Both the position numbers and the translations under genes were made by a program. Below, piece by piece: positions 42,506 to 50,038 of a stretch of 64,000 nucleotides of DNA. The stretch is from Oligoflexia bacterium. Its GTDB lineage: Bacteria; Bdellovibrionota; UBA1018. The notes under the pieces are model-generated. The model was not told where the DNA came from, ran no database searches, and saw only the letters and a list, made by a program, of their open reading frames with translations. How positions within the stretch are numbered: position 1 is the stretch's first letter; every line of letters starts with the position of its first letter. The stretch is taken from the NCBI GenBank assembly GCA_023701205.1, contig JAMPXJ010000025.1, forward strand, positions 1 to 64,000, read 5' to 3'.

Positions 42506-43305
42506 CAGATCATCTCCACGAGGGTCCGGCCGTAGCGATGGTGCAGGAGCACGGCCGCGCCGAGCGAGGCGATCGACCAGCCGACCACCGTGAGCAGCTC
42601 GATTTCCGAGGGCCAGGCGCCGTAGATGAAGACCTGATGGAGACCTGAAAACACGAGTCCGACAGGATTGGCATAGAGGATCCATTGGAACTTCTCGGGA
42701 ATCAGCGACTCATTGTAGATGACCGGGGTCGAGTAGAACCAGATCTGGATGAAAATCCCCATCATATGGCGCAGATCGCGGAAAAACACGAAGCCAATCG
42801 AAAGAACGAAAGCGAAGCCATAGGCCATGAAAAAGAGAGCCAAGGTGTAGAAGGGCAATAATAAGAGCGAGGGGCCAACGGGCACTTTGGAGAAGAAACA
42901 GGCGGCGAAAACCACCGGAAGCGCCAAACCCAGGGTAACGAGATTGGTCAGCGCACCGACGTAGGGAAAAACCTGCAGCTGAATAGGCACCTTTGAAACG
43001 AGTCCCCAATTGCCGACGATCGACTCCATTCCCTCGACGATCGTCTGGGCGAAGAAGTTCCAAAAAAGAACCCCGCTCAGGATGAATACGGTGTAGTGGG
43101 GAATGTCGACTTTCAGAACCACTTTAAAGACGAAGTAGTAGACCGCGGTCATCGCGATCGGACCGAGCAGCGTCCAGAAAAGGCCCAGGATCGAGCGTCG
43201 GTATTTGATCTTGAGGTTCCTGCTGATGAGGTTGAAAACCAGGAACTTCTTCCCCAGGCAGAAGATGTCAATCCCGAGAGGGGAGAGAAAACGTAAGGCT
43301 TGCAT
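42505..43305 (-). CDS. wzm: Polysaccharide ABC exporter permease (Wzm/KpsM-like)
   Basis: A 266-aa ABC-2 type inner-membrane protein with six predicted membrane segments, starting MQALRFLSPLG at 43305. IKYRRSILGLFWTLLGPI near the N terminus is typical of Wzm/TagG permeases, and WFYSTPVIYNESLIPEKFQW lies near the C terminus. With the ATPase gene it forms a transporter that moves undecaprenyl-linked glycan to the periplasm, implying an ABC-dependent surface polysaccharide. Earlier in-frame starts fall in the 5' intergenic region and lack support. Confidence 0.93.
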   Translation of the reverse strand: MQALRFLSPLGIDIFCLGKKFLVFNLISRNLKIKYRRSILGLFWTLLGPIAMTAVYYFVFKVVLKVDIPHYTVFILSGVLFWNFFAQTIVEGMESIVGNWGLVSKVPIQLQVFPYVGALTNLVTLGLALPVVFAACFFSKVPVGPSLLLLPFYTLALFFMAYGFAFVLSIGFVFFRDLRHMMGIFIQIWFYSTPVIYNESLIPEKFQWILYANPVGLVFSGLHQVFIYGAWPSEIELLTVVGWSIASLGAAVLLHHRYGRTLVEMI

Positions 43306-43562
43306 AGTAAAGCTCTTAACTATCTGAGTGTACGGGTAAGTGCAATGGGTTATCTCTGTTGCTGAGTATTGGCAGCTTGTTGCGTCATTCTCTGCTGGTG
43401 CCATGGGTGGTATCGGTGAGTTCTCGTACTTGAGCCTCAAAGGCCCATGAACTGAGTGGATCCCGTATTGGCTTAGCTTAGCCGGTCGAGTATGTTTGAC
43501 GTCGAAGGTAAGATGATCATGAGATACATTCTGGTCTTGATCCGTGCCAGGGAGGGCCGGAA
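43306..43562. other. Divergent intergenic region before wzm and the RmlC-like gene
   Basis: A 257-bp stretch with no supported gene. Toward the plus strand TTGACG (43496-43501) could be a -35, but no good -10 follows at the right spacing. GGGAGGG precedes the ATG at 43563 and looks like its ribosome-binding site. Confidence 0.4.
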
Positions 43563-44123
43563 ATGCAGCTGATTCCAAGCTCGATCCCAGGCTGCGTCGA
43601 GCTGCTGCCCAAGCTTCAAAAGGATGCCCGGGGCGGTTTTCTGAAGATCTTCCAGGAGAGCGCCTTTCGGCGGCTTGGTCTTGTAGCCGCCTATCGCGAG
43701 GATTTCCTGTCCTACTCGCGCCCCGGGGTGATTCGCGGCCTGCACCTGCAGCAGAAACCGCACGCGCAGGCGAAGGTCGTCTACTGTGTCAAAGGCCGGA
43801 TTCTCGATGTCGTGCTCGATCTGCGGCTGGGCTCCGCTTTTTATGGGAAATTCGTGACCTTTGAGCTGAGCGCGGAGCGGGGCAACGGCGTGTACCTGCC
43901 TCCGGGGCTGGCGCATGGGTTTTGCGTCCTGGGCGACGAAGAGGCGATCGTGGCCTACAAAGTGAGCGCTGAGTATGCTCCTGAGTGCGAGATCGGCGTG
44001 CGCTGGGATTCGGCCGGGATTCCCTGGCCCATCCAAGAACCCATCCTTTCGGATCGGGACCGCGCGCTTCCGTCGTTGGCGAATTTCAAAAGCTCGTTTG
44101 ACGAAGGGGTGGCGGCGCGATGA
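43563..44123 (+). CDS. RmlC-like cupin epimerase (dTDP-4-dehydrorhamnose 3,5-epimerase or AscE-type CDP-sugar epimerase)
   Basis: A 186-aa cupin of RmlC type: FLSYSRPGVIRGLHLQ carries the catalytic-site His, AQAKVVYCVKGRILDVVLDLR the sheet core, and VYLPPGLAHGFCVLGDEE the second His region. It could complete dTDP-rhamnose synthesis with RmlA/RmlB, but RmlD is absent here and the next gene is a reductase typical of CDP-dideoxyhexose pathways. An AscE-like role (5-epimerisation of CDP-3,6-dideoxy-4-keto sugar on the way to ascarylose) is therefore as likely. Overlaps the next gene by ATGA. Confidence 0.82.
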   Translation: MQLIPSSIPGCVELLPKLQKDARGGFLKIFQESAFRRLGLVAAYREDFLSYSRPGVIRGLHLQQKPHAQAKVVYCVKGRILDVVLDLRLGSAFYGKFVTFELSAERGNGVYLPPGLAHGFCVLGDEEAIVAYKVSAEYAPECEIGVRWDSAGIPWPIQEPILSDRDRALPSLANFKSSFDEGVAAR

Positions 44124-45055
44124 GCGACTCGGGAGCCGTCCTCGTCACGGGGGCCACGGGATACCTGGGCGCGAACCTTTGCCGGCGGCTTGCCGTTGAG
44201 GGAAGGGAAGTGCATGCGCTGGTGCGCCCGAACTCGGATCGCAACCTTTTGTATCGCGTTCTTGGGGATGCCCGGGGTTTGGTGCGGCTCCATGAACATG
44301 ACCCGAGCCGGCCGGGCGCGACAGAGCGGCTGATCGCGCAGGTCATCGCGATTCGGCCCAAGAGCTGCTTTCACCTGGCCTCGCTTTTCAAGGCTGTGCA
44401 CCGGCCGGAGGATATCGCGGGGCTGATCGAGGGCAACCTGCTGTTTGGAGCCCAGCTTGCCGAGGCGCTCGTGAGCGCGGGCACGGGCGTTCTGGTCAAT
44501 ACCGGTACGAGCTGGCAGAACTTTGAAGGCCGGCCTTACAGCCCGGTATCGCTTTATGCGGCAACGAAGCAAGCTTACCAGGATCTTCTGGCTTATTATG
44601 CCGCCTATCATGACGAAGATTGCGGCCTGCGCATCGTGCATCTGAAGCTGACGGATACCTATGGCCCGGGCGATCCCCGGCGCAAGGTGCTCAATCTGCT
44701 GCTTCAAGCGGCGGCAAGCGGCGAGCGGCTCGAGATGTCCGGCGGAGAGCAGCTCGTGGACCTCGTCTATCTGGATGACGTGCTGGAAGGTTTCTTATGC
44801 GCCGAAAAACGCTGCGAGGCGCTCCCGGCCGGAGTACAGGAGACGTACCGGCTCTCGTCAGGAGAGCCGGTCACCCTGCGAGCGCTGGTCGGGGTCATGG
44901 AGCGGGCTCTTCAGCGTTCGCTTGAGATCGGCTGGGGGAAACTTCCTTACCGCAGGCGCGAGATGTTCAGCCCGTGGGCGGGAGAGCCTCCGCCGCCCGG
45001 CTGGTCTCCCCGGATCTCGCTTTTGGAGGGGCTTCAGCGCGTGATGAGCCGGTGA
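44120..45055 (+). CDS. Extended SDR, candidate CDP-3,6-dideoxyhexose 4-reductase (AscF/RfbJ-like)
   Basis: A 311-aa protein: Rossmann motif LVTGATGYLGANL (GATGYLG at 11-17), NTGTSWQNFEG, and an active-site YAATKQAYQDLL, with THxGPGDPRRK-like TDTYGPGDPRRK. The motif layout is like abequose/paratose/ascarylose synthases, which reduce the C4 ketone of CDP-3,6-dideoxy-4-keto sugars; I judge this by pattern, not by alignment. It is coupled to the RmlC-like epimerase. Its last 23 bases (45033-45055) recur exactly at 46558-46580, flanking an ATPase unit. Confidence 0.72.
   Translation: MSDSGAVLVTGATGYLGANLCRRLAVEGREVHALVRPNSDRNLLYRVLGDARGLVRLHEHDPSRPGATERLIAQVIAIRPKSCFHLASLFKAVHRPEDIAGLIEGNLLFGAQLAEALVSAGTGVLVNTGTSWQNFEGRPYSPVSLYAATKQAYQDLLAYYAAYHDEDCGLRIVHLKLTDTYGPGDPRRKVLNLLLQAAASGERLEMSGGEQLVDLVYLDDVLEGFLCAEKRCEALPAGVQETYRLSSGEPVTLRALVGVMERALQRSLEIGWGKLPYRRREMFSPWAGEPPPPGWSPRISLLEGLQRVMSR
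45033..45055 (+). repeat. 23-bp direct repeat, left copy, flanking an ATPase unit
   Basis: The 23 bases beginning TTCAGCGCGTGATGAGCC recur without mismatch at 46558-46580. This copy is the 3' end of the epimerase/reductase gene (stop at 45053-45055). It looks like a target-site duplication or recombination footprint. Confidence 0.75.
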
Positions 45056-45101
45056 TGGTCTACGCCGTCTTTCATGCCGCACCAGCGTCGTCTTGGACGA
45101 T

Positions 45102-45136
45102 TTGACTATTTTTGGATGATATCCTAAAGTGGTCAA
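45102..45136 (+). promoter_or_regulatory. Imperfect palindrome and promoter of the 45139 ATPase gene
   Basis: A 35-bp inverted repeat: TTGACTATTTTTGGAT, gat, ATCCTAAAGTGGTCAA (13 of 16 positions pair). Its left end is the -35 TTGACT (45102-45107); TAAAGT (45125-45130) is the -10 after a 17-bp spacer, and the ATG at 45139 lies 8 nt further. Confidence 0.65.
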
Positions 45137-45138
45137 TT

Positions 45139-46335
45139 ATGTGGTTTAAAAGGACATTTAATGATTATCTGCGGGATTTAAACCCAGTAGCCGTTTTGCC
45201 GGTCAAAGTTTTGAAGGGGCCTCGCCAAGTAGGAAAGACTTCGCTCCTGAGTCAACTCCCCGGCTACCAACTGGTGCTTTTCGACGACCTCGGAATTCGC
45301 AATCTCGCTCGCGAAAACCCCGCGTTCTTCCTCGATCAGTTCCGCGGTCCGCTGATTCTCGACGAAGCCACACTGGCGCCCGAAATTTTTCCCGAACTGA
45401 AGAAACGGGTGGACGCCCGACGCCGCGAAGCACATGCCAGCGGCAAAAAAGCAGACCTCGACATCTGGATCACCGGCTCCAATCAATCCTTGTTGCACAA
45501 AACCGTGCGTGAATCACTGGCCGGGAGAGCAAGCTATTTCGATCTGAACACCCTTTCGCTGCACGAGCTTACGGGCGGTCAGGGGCCGGTGAATCTCGAC
45601 TCAGCCCTCTTACGCGGAGGCTGGCCCGAGCTTCAGGCCAACCCGCAGCTGAACCCGGTCCGCTACCTGAACGACCTGGTCTCAACCTTCATTGAGAAAG
45701 ACATCGTCAGCGCGGCGGGAATCGAGAAGAAGGCGGCATTCAGCAAAGCCCTGCAAATGGCCGCCGGCCGGGTCGGCCAGCTATTGAACTCCTCCGATAT
45801 TGCCAAGAACGTCGGGGCCGACGTGACGACGGTCCAGTCCTGGCTCGGTATCCTGCAGCAAAACGGCATCGTGCGGCTGCTGGAGCCTTATTTCTCCAAT
45901 CTCAACCAACGGCTGCTGAAATCCCCCAAGATCTACTTCGAGGATGTGGGGCTTGCCTGCCGATTGCAAGGATGGAGCGAGCTCAGTCCGCTGCTGGTGA
46001 GCCCCTATCTGGAAAATCTGGTAGAGAATCTCGCTCTGACGGAAATATCCCGGTTTTTCACGAATCGAGGCGCCCCCTGCGAAGTCTTCTTCGTGAGAAG
46101 CAAGGAGAAGATCGAAGTCGATTTCCTGATCCGCCTGCCCAACAACCGGTTCATCGCCGCCGAGGTGAAGACCACGCCTTCCGACTATTCCGAGGCGCAG
46201 CTCAAAATGCTCGACTCGCTCGGGGTGATGATCGTTGACCGCTGGGTTCTGACCCTGAATCGCGCGAGCGATCTGCCTCGCAGCCGCGTGATCCCGCTTG
46301 AGCGCATCCACCAAGCCCTGGAGCGGGCTTTGTAA
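45139..46335 (+). CDS. AAA_14-type ATPase with DUF4143 region, subfamily B
   Basis: A 398-aa protein from the ATG at 45139; a TTG at 45112 in the same frame lies inside the palindrome and is less likely. Walker A is GPRQVGKTS (27-35), Walker B is LILDEATLAPE and the sensor-like motif is WITGSNQSLL, with RESLAGR. A winged-helix-like IAKNVGADVTTVQSWLGIL precedes SPKIYFEDVGLA, and the C terminus has IEVDFLIRLP and AAEVKTT, the PD-(D/E)XK-like pair. It resembles the gene at 17062. Together with the fossil after it, it lies between 23-bp direct repeats. Role unknown. Confidence 0.88.
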   Translation: MWFKRTFNDYLRDLNPVAVLPVKVLKGPRQVGKTSLLSQLPGYQLVLFDDLGIRNLARENPAFFLDQFRGPLILDEATLAPEIFPELKKRVDARRREAHASGKKADLDIWITGSNQSLLHKTVRESLAGRASYFDLNTLSLHELTGGQGPVNLDSALLRGGWPELQANPQLNPVRYLNDLVSTFIEKDIVSAAGIEKKAAFSKALQMAAGRVGQLLNSSDIAKNVGADVTTVQSWLGILQQNGIVRLLEPYFSNLNQRLLKSPKIYFEDVGLACRLQGWSELSPLLVSPYLENLVENLALTEISRFFTNRGAPCEVFFVRSKEKIEVDFLIRLPNNRFIAAEVKTTPSDYSEAQLKMLDSLGVMIVDRWVLTLNRASDLPRSRVIPLERIHQALERAL

Positions 46336-46344
46336 TAGAGTGCC

Positions 46345-46486
46345 TCCGTTTTCTGCAATAACACGCAAAAAACGGATGTACTTGATTCCAGAGCTTCGTG
46401 CGTCGAAATTATCGACGGAATTCTCCAGAAAAACCGGGATTCGCGAATCCCTCACCGGTCGCATCGGGATCTTCCGGCTTGACTAG
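46345..46486 (+). pseudogene. Fossil ATPase unit with palindrome and truncated gene
   Basis: A near-perfect inverted repeat TCCGTTTTCTGC / GCAAAAAACGGA (46345-46356, 46365-46376, 11 of 12 paired) ends on the ATG at 46376, the layout of an intact unit. The short frame reads MYLIPELRASKL then jumps to GIRESLTGRIGIFRLD and a stop. RESLTGR matches the RESLAGR / KESLTGR motif that follows the sensor in intact ATPase genes, so the Walker A to sensor segment and the whole C-terminal half are deleted. Confidence 0.7.
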
Positions 46487-46557
46487 GCAGACTTTCCGGG
46501 CGCCTTGCATGGAGACGCAGCTCGTTCCGATGGGTTGGCTGAGTTGAAACCCGGGTT

Positions 46558-46580
46558 TTCAGCGCGTGATGAGCCGGTGA
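46558..46580 (+). repeat. 23-bp direct repeat, right copy, flanking an ATPase unit
   Basis: Identical to 45033-45055. Read on the minus strand it encodes the last residues and stop (TCA at 46559-46561) of the membrane-protein gene. A 12-bp palindrome AAACCCGGGTTT (46547-46558) adjoins it. Confidence 0.75.
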
Positions 46581-48022
46581 ACGGCGTAAGCCTCGTCGGT
46601 CATGATCGGTCGGCTTGATTCGAAGATCTTTTCGGTGTTCCCGCAGGCTTCGGGAGGCGTTTCTCCGTGCGCTAATCCCAGGTAGACGGTCTTTCCGGGG
46701 AGGGTGGCCGCCAACCGCGCGGGGCCACCGGTGGCGCACCAGCGGTGCAGATCCGTCTTGTGCTCGGAGGTGCGGAAGTAGGGATGCGCGAGCGTCTTCT
46801 CCCGGGGAACATGAAAGACCTCGATGTTCAGGGCGCCCATGACGGGAAAGTAAATCGCGTCGTTGGCGACCGCGAGCACGCTCGCTCCGGGGGTCAGGCG
46901 CGCGCCGAGCGCCGCGCTGAGCTCCTGCTGGCCCGAGAGATCGAACGCGGGCGTTTCCTTCCAGGGCGCCCAGGAAACCAGCCAGCGCGCGCTCGAGAGC
47001 GCCATGAGCGCGATGAAAACGTAGGTCGCGCGCGGAACCTTGAGCTGAGTAGTCCCGGGCGGGCCGTTCAGCATCAGCAGGGCGAGGAGCAGGACCCAAA
47101 GGACTCCGACATGCCTCAGCGCGGGAGCGTAAGCCAGCGACATGATCCCGAGCGGCATGGCCGCGATCAGGAAATAGCGCCCGAGCGGGAAGCCCTCGCG
47201 CCGCATGTGCCGCAGCAGAAAAATAACCGGGAAAATGAAAAGCCAATGGAGCCCCGCCTGGTTCCAACGGAAAGTCCCCCAAGCCGAATCAAGCCCCGTG
47301 AGGCCGTAAACGAGATAGCCTGCGAGCGCGCGGAGGCTCAGCCGGGAAAGCGAGGCATGGGTCGGGAAATAGGAATCCGGGGGAGGGGCCTGGTAAAGAA
47401 GCACACCCGCGAAGCCGAGCAAAACGAGTGCTGTCGTGGCCTTTCGCGCGGTCGTGCCGCGAACGAGCTCCTGCCGCGAGTCCCAGAGGTGAAGCAGGTA
47501 AATCGCCCCACAGATCAGGGTGAAATACAGGTGCGTGCCGGCGGATAGGAGAAGAAAAAGCGCGAACAGCCCTGGACGTTTCCGCGCGCGGGCCAGCGCG
47601 GCCGCGAACAAGAAAAAAATGCCGATGATGTAGGTCCGGGAGATGATCCCGTAATCGAGAAGGAAAAGGATCCCTGAGGGGACTCCGATGCCGAAAAGGA
47701 GCGGCGCCTGAAAGCCGAAAAGCAGGATCGCGACCGTCCCCGCCGAAAAAAGCGAGGTCAGCGCCCGAAACCAGAAAGGATCCCAGGGCTGAAGGGGCAG
47801 GCCCCAGCCCTGGAGAAGCTCCAAGAGCCGGAAGACTCCCCGCTCAAGCAGGTAATGGAGCGGCGGATGACGCTCATAGCGCACGGTCTCGAAGAACGCG
47901 GACCAGTCCGCGGTGCGCGTGGAGACGAGCCAGGACTGGAACTCGTCGCGCCACGGGACGTGTTTGGCCGAAAGAAAGAGAAACGTCGCGCACCAGAGCA
48001 GGAAAAAAACGCTCCTTTTCAA
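46559..48022 (-). CDS. Polytopic membrane protein, putative GT-C type glycosyltransferase
   Basis: A 487-aa protein with an N-terminal hydrophobic segment, a first loop containing the acidic pair WRDEFQSWL followed by RHPPLHYLLERG (a GT39-like arrangement: D/E pair, then H-PPL), about ten membrane segments and a soluble C-terminal part. It overlaps the GT2 gene upstream by 4 bases and probably uses the polyprenyl-phosphate sugar that enzyme makes. Its final codons lie in the 23-bp repeat shared with 45033-45055. Substrate unknown. Confidence 0.65.
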   Translation of the reverse strand: MKRSVFFLLWCATFLFLSAKHVPWRDEFQSWLVSTRTADWSAFFETVRYERHPPLHYLLERGVFRLLELLQGWGLPLQPWDPFWFRALTSLFSAGTVAILLFGFQAPLLFGIGVPSGILFLLDYGIISRTYIIGIFFLFAAALARARKRPGLFALFLLLSAGTHLYFTLICGAIYLLHLWDSRQELVRGTTARKATTALVLLGFAGVLLYQAPPPDSYFPTHASLSRLSLRALAGYLVYGLTGLDSAWGTFRWNQAGLHWLFIFPVIFLLRHMRREGFPLGRYFLIAAMPLGIMSLAYAPALRHVGVLWVLLLALLMLNGPPGTTQLKVPRATYVFIALMALSSARWLVSWAPWKETPAFDLSGQQELSAALGARLTPGASVLAVANDAIYFPVMGALNIEVFHVPREKTLAHPYFRTSEHKTDLHRWCATGGPARLAATLPGKTVYLGLAHGETPPEACGNTEKIFESSRPIMTDEAYAVHRLITR

Positions 48023-48789
48023 ACGCCCTCTTCTCCTGTCAGGATGCGGGTCCAGCCGCGCGACTTTCGGAGGCCCACTTGGTGCAGCCAGTAGGTCAAG
48101 GTGCTCACCAGGACGTCGGTTCCGTACTTCCAGATGTTCACGTAGTTCTCCTCATCCCCGTAATGCGTCGGGATGGGCCGCTCGGTGATCTTGAGCCCCT
48201 GGTGCACGAACAGGATGATGATCTCGGTGTCGAAATGATAGTCCGAGGAGAGGCGGTTGAGGGGCAGCTGTCGCAAGGCCTCGACGGAGTAGACCCGGTA
48301 ACCGGAATGGTACTCGCTGAGCGTCTGGCCCAGAAAAATGTTCTGGATGGTCGTGAGCACGCGATTGCCGAGGAAGCGGATCAGGGGCATGCCGCCTTTG
48401 AGGGGATTCCCCTGCATGCGGGAGCCGAAGACGAGGTCCGCCTGCCGGGCGAGCACGGGCTCGAAAAGCGTTTCGAGAAGCTCCGGGGCATACTGCGCGT
48501 CACCATGGAGCATGGCCACGCAGTCGTAGCCCTTCTCGATGCAACGCTGATAGGCGATCTTCTGGCTGCCGCCATAACCTTCATTTCGTTCGTTTCTGAT
48601 GACCGTGAGGTTCTTGAGGCCGTGGGTCCTGCCGTACTGGGTGGCGACCTCGCCGGTCTTATCCGAACTGCAGTTATCGATGACGAAGATCTCGGCGGCG
48701 GCTTCCTTGAGGCCCGGCGGGATCCGCTGCAGGACGAGGGTTACTGTTTTCTCGGCGTTATAGGCGGGAATATAGATCGCGAATTTCAT
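48019..48789 (-). CDS. Family 2 glycosyltransferase (DPM1-like)
   Basis: A 256-aa GT2 enzyme: FAIYIPAYNAEKTV, FVIDNCSSDKT, the metal motif AMLHGDAQYAPE and SGYRVYSVEAL. It lacks the C-terminal membrane helices of the gene at 7360. DPM1-like enzymes make polyprenyl-phosphate mannose or glucose for membrane glycosyltransferases, which fits its coupling to the GT-C protein downstream. It overlaps both neighbours by 4 bases (ATGA). Confidence 0.88.
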   Translation of the reverse strand: MKFAIYIPAYNAEKTVTLVLQRIPPGLKEAAAEIFVIDNCSSDKTGEVATQYGRTHGLKNLTVIRNERNEGYGGSQKIAYQRCIEKGYDCVAMLHGDAQYAPELLETLFEPVLARQADLVFGSRMQGNPLKGGMPLIRFLGNRVLTTIQNIFLGQTLSEYHSGYRVYSVEALRQLPLNRLSSDYHFDTEIIILFVHQGLKITERPIPTHYGDEENYVNIWKYGTDVLVSTLTYWLHQVGLRKSRGWTRILTGEEGV

Positions 48790-49859
48790 GAGGAGAGTTT
48801 TCCATAGGCTTCCAGCTGTTCGTGGCAGAGGCGCTCGGCGGACTCGCCGTTTCCGAACCGGCGATACCAGTCCACGGTCCAGCGCAGTCCTTCGTTCAGG
48901 TTCAGGCGAGGCGCCCAGCTGAGCTCCGCGCGCGCGAGAGAGCAGTCGAGCTTCAGCGCGCGCGCTTCGCGAGGGGCGCCGGGCTCGGCGGTGGTTCTCC
49001 AGGAGGCCCCTTGGCCCCAGAGCGAGACCACTTTCTCGGCGATCCAGGAGACCGGGCGGGCATCGTCATCGGCCGGACCGAAGTTCCAGCCGCGCGAGAA
49101 GGCGTCGGGCTTTTCTGCGGCCAGCTGTGCAAGCCGCAGGTAACCTGCGAGCGGCTCCAGGACGTGCTGCCAGGGTCGCGTCGATCCCGGGTTGCGGATG
49201 TCGATGCTCTTGCCGGCTTGCAGCGCGCGGACGCAATCCGGAAGCAGGCGGTCCTCGGACCAGTCGCCGCCGCCGACGACGTTTCCGGCGCGCGCTGAAG
49301 CAACCGCTGAAGGCCGGCCGTCCGCGAAATAGGAACGACGAAAGGCCGAGGTCACCAGCTCCGCGCAGCCCTTGCTGCTGCTGTATGGGTCGTGGCCGCC
49401 CATGGGCTCGTTTTCGCGATAACCCCAGGCCCACTCGCGGTTCTCGTAGCATTTGTCGCTGGTGACGATGACGACCGAGCTGGCCGAAGGGGTCTGCCGG
49501 GCGGCCTCGAGCAGATGGACGGTCCCCATGACGTTCGTGGCGAAGGTCTCTATCGGGTTCGCATAAGATGGCCTTACGAGCGCCTGGGCGGCGAGATGAA
49601 ATACGACCTCGGGCTCGAAGGAGCGGTAGACCGCGCAAAGCTGATCGTAGTCCCTGATGTCGCCGAGCTCGGAGCGGATCTTCTTCGCGACGCCGGCTTG
49701 CCCGAAGAGATTGGGCTCGGTGCGGGGCGGGAGCGAAAAGCCCAGGACCTGCGCTCCCAGGGAATGGAGCCAGAGGGAAAGCCAGCTTCCCTTGAAGCCT
49801 GTGTGGCCCGTGAGGAGGACTTTTCGACCTTTCCAGAATCGTGCGTCTGCGGGTGTCAT
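48786..49859 (-). CDS. rfbG: CDP-glucose 4,6-dehydratase RfbG (copy 2)
   Basis: A 357-aa extended SDR, closely similar along its whole length to the copy at 27489: LLTGHTGFKGSWLSLWLHS, VTSDKCYEN, GGHDPYSSSKGCAELVTSA and STRPWQHVLEPLAGYL are shared almost exactly. The start at 49859 (MTPADARFWKGRK) matches the other copy's N terminus; an upstream in-frame start (49904) adds 15 unlike residues. It heads a three-gene minus-strand operon with a GT2 and a GT-C protein but without its own rfbF or rfbH. Confidence 0.95.
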   Translation of the reverse strand: MTPADARFWKGRKVLLTGHTGFKGSWLSLWLHSLGAQVLGFSLPPRTEPNLFGQAGVAKKIRSELGDIRDYDQLCAVYRSFEPEVVFHLAAQALVRPSYANPIETFATNVMGTVHLLEAARQTPSASSVVIVTSDKCYENREWAWGYRENEPMGGHDPYSSSKGCAELVTSAFRRSYFADGRPSAVASARAGNVVGGGDWSEDRLLPDCVRALQAGKSIDIRNPGSTRPWQHVLEPLAGYLRLAQLAAEKPDAFSRGWNFGPADDDARPVSWIAEKVVSLWGQGASWRTTAEPGAPREARALKLDCSLARAELSWAPRLNLNEGLRWTVDWYRRFGNGESAERLCHEQLEAYGKLSS

Positions 49860-49972
49860 GGGAGACGGCAGTATGGAGGGTCGCGTTCGAGTTTTCAAGG
49901 GCATGTGGTGCAGATGGCGGGGGGCGATTTGACTCGGAAAGGTCGAGAGGCTGGATAAATCGGCATATTAGA

Positions 49973-50031
49973 TGCGTATTTTACCGTAATATTGGCATCT
50001 CTATTGCGTATTTTACCGGATGGCTTTAAAT
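49973..50031 (+). promoter_or_regulatory. Direct repeats and promoter of the 50039 ATPase gene
   Basis: TGCGTATTTTACCG occurs at 49973-49986 and 50005-50018, 32 bp apart (about three helical turns). TTGCGT (50004-50009) and TTAAAT (50026-50031) with a 16-bp spacer form a weak promoter over the second copy; the ATG at 50039 is 7 nt downstream. Here the operator is a direct rather than an inverted repeat. Confidence 0.6.
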
Positions 50032-50038
50032 TGAAGCC

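Noticed and set aside
45054..45104. Short gene starting in the TGATG overlap after the reductase
   Set aside because: Only 16 codons; at most the remnant of a gene cut off by the inserted unit.
45102..46335. Standard insertion sequence with transposase
   Set aside because: No transposase or recombinase is encoded between the 23-bp repeats; only the ATPase gene and a fossil.
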